DNA of 64,000 nt from contig NZ_JAQWGS010000015.1 in assembly GCF_029238095.1 (NCBI RefSeq), forward strand, positions 1-64,000, given 5' to 3'. Made by a program: the position numbers and the translations under genes. The notes under the pieces are model-generated. The model worked only from the letters and a program-made list of their open reading frames with translations. It searched no databases and was not told the origin of the DNA. This stretch comes from Lacinutrix sp. Lineage in GTDB: Bacteria > Bacteroidota > Bacteroidia > Flavobacteriales > Flavobacteriaceae. How positions within the stretch are numbered: position 1 is the stretch's first letter; every line of letters starts with the position of its first letter. Positions 61,031-64,000 of this stretch are shown piece by piece.

Positions 61031-61076
61031 AAACAATAGAGCATTTTAAGAAAATATAAAATGCTCTATTGTTTTT
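61031..61076 (-). terminator. Long perfect hairpin terminator between the two lamin-tail genes
   Basis: aaacaatagagcatttta-agaaaata-taaaatgctctattgttttt. Confidence 0.7.
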
Positions 61077-61083
61077 ATGTTAT

Positions 61084-62802
61084 TTACCTAATTATTATTT
61101 TTTTAGTGCTTGTATAATTGTTTTGAGAAACTTTTAAAAAGTATATTCCAGCATTTAATGCAGAAACATTTAGTTTATTATTAATCAGTGTTGAATTACT
61201 AATTAGTTGTCCTAAAACATCAAATACAACAACTTTAATAGTTCCAGAATTTTTACTTACGATATTTACATAACCGTTTGTTATCGGGTTAGGATAAATA
61301 TTAAAACTATTTGCGATAAATTGATCAACTGATAATGTTGAACCATCTACTAATTCTCCTGGTGAAAAGAGCAAACTAGCATTGGCATCAGTATGTAATG
61401 TAAAACTACCTGTAAAGTCTGGTGATCTTGTAACTGATTGATTTAAACCATGATTTATTCCTGTAACAGTACTATCATATAGTAAAACAACATCTCCACT
61501 TGGGTTTTCAATAGTGATTACATCTCCGCCATTAGTTAAATTCAATTCTCCTTCCGATGCTGTTTGAACTATTGAACCTCCAAAACTTCCAGTTGGTGAT
61601 CCTCCTCCAAAAACTACTAACATATTGTTTGCTGGAATTATAGTTGAAGCAGGAAATGTATGTCTTAAGGCAGCTCCATCAGAAACTGTGTAACCACTTA
61701 TATCAAGAGTTGCATTAGAATTATTATAAAACTCTATAAACTCATCTTGTAATGCATCTCTAACACCATCGCCATTTGCATCACCTGTTATGTCAGTAGC
61801 AGGATCATAATGTACTTCATTAATAATTAATGGTATACAACCTGGACTTTCAATATCTACAGATAAATCACAAACACCGCCATCTCCAGTATCACTCACT
61901 GAAACTGTTATATTTGTTCCTTCAGTTATCCCTGTAATCGTAATAGTACCTGAAGCAACCAAACTTGGGTCATCACCACCAACAGACCCTGCTGTTGAGC
62001 CAATTACAAATGTATTACCATTATCACCTCCAGAAAAATCTATTGAGGCTGTATAGGTATCATCTGTAGCTCCAGATAAAGTAGTGTTACAACTAACAGA
62101 GGTTGCTACTAAAACAGTGGTGCAAGTTGCTCCAGTAGGTGTCCATCCAGAACCAGAACCTAAAGGGTAATTTCCTCCTAAAGTATTAAAATAGGCTTCT
62201 AGACTTGTAGCTCCAGCCGTTTGGCAAGAAGTATTGACATCTAAATCATCTTCTGCGGTAATTACCCAATCCGAAGGATTCCAAGTACCTAAATCTGGAT
62301 TTGATAATCTAGTCGCAACGGCATCATTATGATTCCAATTAGAATCAGTATCAAGATCTGCATCTGTTTCAGTTTTTCCAAATTGACTTACAACAACGCC
62401 GTTTAACACAATTTGATAACCATCATCACCATTTGTAGAGTTGGTAGTTCCAACGGTATTGGAAGCGTTAAATGTTGTTGATGGAAATTCAGCTTCCATC
62501 AATGCAATATCTCGCACGATATAAACAAAAGAGTCTGTAACGGTACCTAAAGCAGAAATATCTATTTGATTAGCTGCCCAAGACGAACCATTGTTCATGT
62601 AGTTTAATATAACTTCATCATCAGCTGTATTTTGTAAGGCATCAGCACCAAAATTGGCAAAATTGACCGTGCCATCAACATACAGCTCAACGGTTTTAAC
62701 GAAAGGGGTAGCACAACCAGTCTCTATAATTTTTGTTATCGTAACGTTTTGGGCAAACCCACCAAATGAAATTAATAAAAACAAAATGTAAATTTTTTTC
62801 AT
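61084..62802 (-). CDS. Secreted lamin-tail-domain protein with T9SS C-terminal sorting domain
   Basis: LIINEVHYDPATDITGDANGDGVRDALQDEFIEFYNNSNATLDISGYTVSD; NSFNIYPNPITNGYVNIVSKNS...GIYFLKVSQNNYTSTKKIIIR. Confidence 0.88.
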   Translation of the reverse strand: MKKIYILFLLISFGGFAQNVTITKIIETGCATPFVKTVELYVDGTVNFANFGADALQNTADDEVILNYMNNGSSWAANQIDISALGTVTDSFVYIVRDIALMEAEFPSTTFNASNTVGTTNSTNGDDGYQIVLNGVVVSQFGKTETDADLDTDSNWNHNDAVATRLSNPDLGTWNPSDWVITAEDDLDVNTSCQTAGATSLEAYFNTLGGNYPLGSGSGWTPTGATCTTVLVATSVSCNTTLSGATDDTYTASIDFSGGDNGNTFVIGSTAGSVGGDDPSLVASGTITITGITEGTNITVSVSDTGDGGVCDLSVDIESPGCIPLIINEVHYDPATDITGDANGDGVRDALQDEFIEFYNNSNATLDISGYTVSDGAALRHTFPASTIIPANNMLVVFGGGSPTGSFGGSIVQTASEGELNLTNGGDVITIENPSGDVVLLYDSTVTGINHGLNQSVTRSPDFTGSFTLHTDANASLLFSPGELVDGSTLSVDQFIANSFNIYPNPITNGYVNIVSKNSGTIKVVVFDVLGQLISNSTLINNKLNVSALNAGIYFLKVSQNNYTSTKKIIIR

Positions 62803-62903
62803 AATAATTAGTTTTAGTTTAATTAGACACTAAAGTAAAACTAGATTAAAAAGAAATAAGATACCAGTTAACTAAAAAAAAAAATACCAATTAGCATTGT
62901 GAA

Positions 62904-64000
62904 TTATAATAATTTGACCATACTGTTTACTTTTTCTTTTATAATATTTGGTTTTACAGACGAATAACCTATAATTAAACCTTTAAGTTTAGGTTTGCCA
63001 ACATAACATTTGCTTAATGAAAATACAGTTATATTTTGTTTTTTTAATTTTTCAATAAATTTTTTTTCTTCTTCCACAGAAACATAATCTTTGAATAATG
63101 CTAAAACATGAAAACTAGAAAAAGACTTGTTTTGTATGTACATGTTTTTACTTTTTTCATTGAATAATGAAATAAATAAATCATGCCGTGTTTTAGCAAC
63201 ATCAATACTATTATTTATGTGTTGAAATAAATAATTCTTTTCAATAAATTGATTCATAACTACCTGAATTGAAGGTGTAACAAATCTGTGTGAATGCTCT
63301 TGGATTGCAGCAACTGTATTCACTAAATATTTTGGAACAATCATGTACCCTAGACGTATAGAGGGATGCAATAATCTATTAAATGTTCCCATATAAATAG
63401 TTCTATCTTCAACATCTAAACTAAAAATGGTTGGAATGCTTTCAACAGAATTAGCAATTTCATTTTCATAGTCGTTTTCAATAATTAAGGCTTTATTTTT
63501 TGTTGCCCAATTCAACACTTCTTGCCTTCTTTTTAAACTCATTTTTATTCCTAAAGGGTAATGATTTGAAGGTGTTACATGTACTATTTTAACTTGTTTC
63601 TTTATAGTATTCATTTGGGTAATATCAATACCTTCGTTATCTAAATCAATAGGTATTAAATTAGCTTCAGAACTTTTAAAAACGGAATGTACATTTGGAA
63701 AAAGTGGGTTTTCAATCACTACCGAATCACCTTTATCAATTAAAGCATTAGTGATGAGGTATAAAGATTGTAAAGATCCAGAAACTATAATTATTTGGTC
63801 ATAGTCACATTTAATATTTCTACTTACATTTAAATAATTACGAATACTTTTTTTTAATTCCTCAATACCTGTTGAACTTGAATACGATAAACCAGAAGAT
63901 TTAATATGTCGCCAATAAGCATCTAGCAATTTTTTCCATTGATTTACAGGAAATACATCTATTGGTGGCAAACCAGGGCGAAATGCCAAATTGATATCAT
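62904..64000 (-). CDS. MocR/PdxR-type regulator or PLP aminotransferase, N-terminus beyond window edge
   Basis: FRPGLPPIDVFPVNQWKKLLDAYWRH, SGSLQSLYLITNALIDKGDSVVIENPLFPNV, HVTPSNHYPLGIKMSLKRRQEVLNWA; frame stays open upstream of 63989 to 64000. Confidence 0.75.
   Translation of the reverse strand, partial: DINLAFRPGLPPIDVFPVNQWKKLLDAYWRHIKSSGLSYSSSTGIEELKKSIRNYLNVSRNIKCDYDQIIIVSGSLQSLYLITNALIDKGDSVVIENPLFPNVHSVFKSSEANLIPIDLDNEGIDITQMNTIKKQVKIVHVTPSNHYPLGIKMSLKRRQEVLNWATKNKALIIENDYENEIANSVESIPTIFSLDVEDRTIYMGTFNRLLHPSIRLGYMIVPKYLVNTVAAIQEHSHRFVTPSIQVVMNQFIEKNYLFQHINNSIDVAKTRHDLFISLFNEKSKNMYIQNKSFSSFHVLALFKDYVSVEEEKKFIEKLKKQNITVFSLSKCYVGKPKLKGLIIGYSSVKPNIIKEKVNSMVKLL

Noticed and set aside
1-64000. 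CRISPR array, prophage, transposase or defence island
   Set aside because: No regularly spaced repeats, integrase, transposase, capsid, nuclease-helicase or toxin-antitoxin signatures were seen in the translations

Overview
This is an AT-rich chromosomal window that looks like a marine Bacteroidota/Flavobacteriaceae genome: T9SS C-terminal sorting domains, a GldM-like protein, a GSCFA protein, Bacteroidetes-type porins and TAnnTTTG-like promoter elements. It is mostly coding on both strands. I found no rRNA, tRNA, CRISPR array, phage or recognisable defence system by eye. Main content: housekeeping genes (rnhB, lipB, lysS, hemL, hutU, alaS, der, era); a nearly continuous minus-strand block (about 20.8-39.8 kb) with a branched-chain 2-oxoacid dehydrogenase-like E1/E2 pair, ilvE and a phenylacetyl-CoA (paa) catabolic cluster without a visible paaK; and a minus-strand block (about 52.2-60.0 kb) combining a secreted T9SS hydrolase, two OprO/P-type porins, an M14 carboxypeptidase, an isoaspartyl dipeptidase and a DcuC-type transporter, followed by two lamin-tail-domain surface proteins and a MocR-like regulator cut by the window edge. 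Most interesting: (1) the putative isoaspartyl-peptide utilisation locus; (2) a possible PaaK-independent phenylalanine-to-phenylacetyl-CoA route; (3) a family of short palindromic TGTCATTC...GAATC repeats filling gaps of the paa operon and apparently also contributing to coding sequence; (4) a GldM-N-like gene interrupted by one in-frame TAA; (5) an internally deleted T9SS-type gene remnant; (6) a PaaZ-DUF1569/DinB-like fusion. All family calls were made by eye from the translations; no database search was run.
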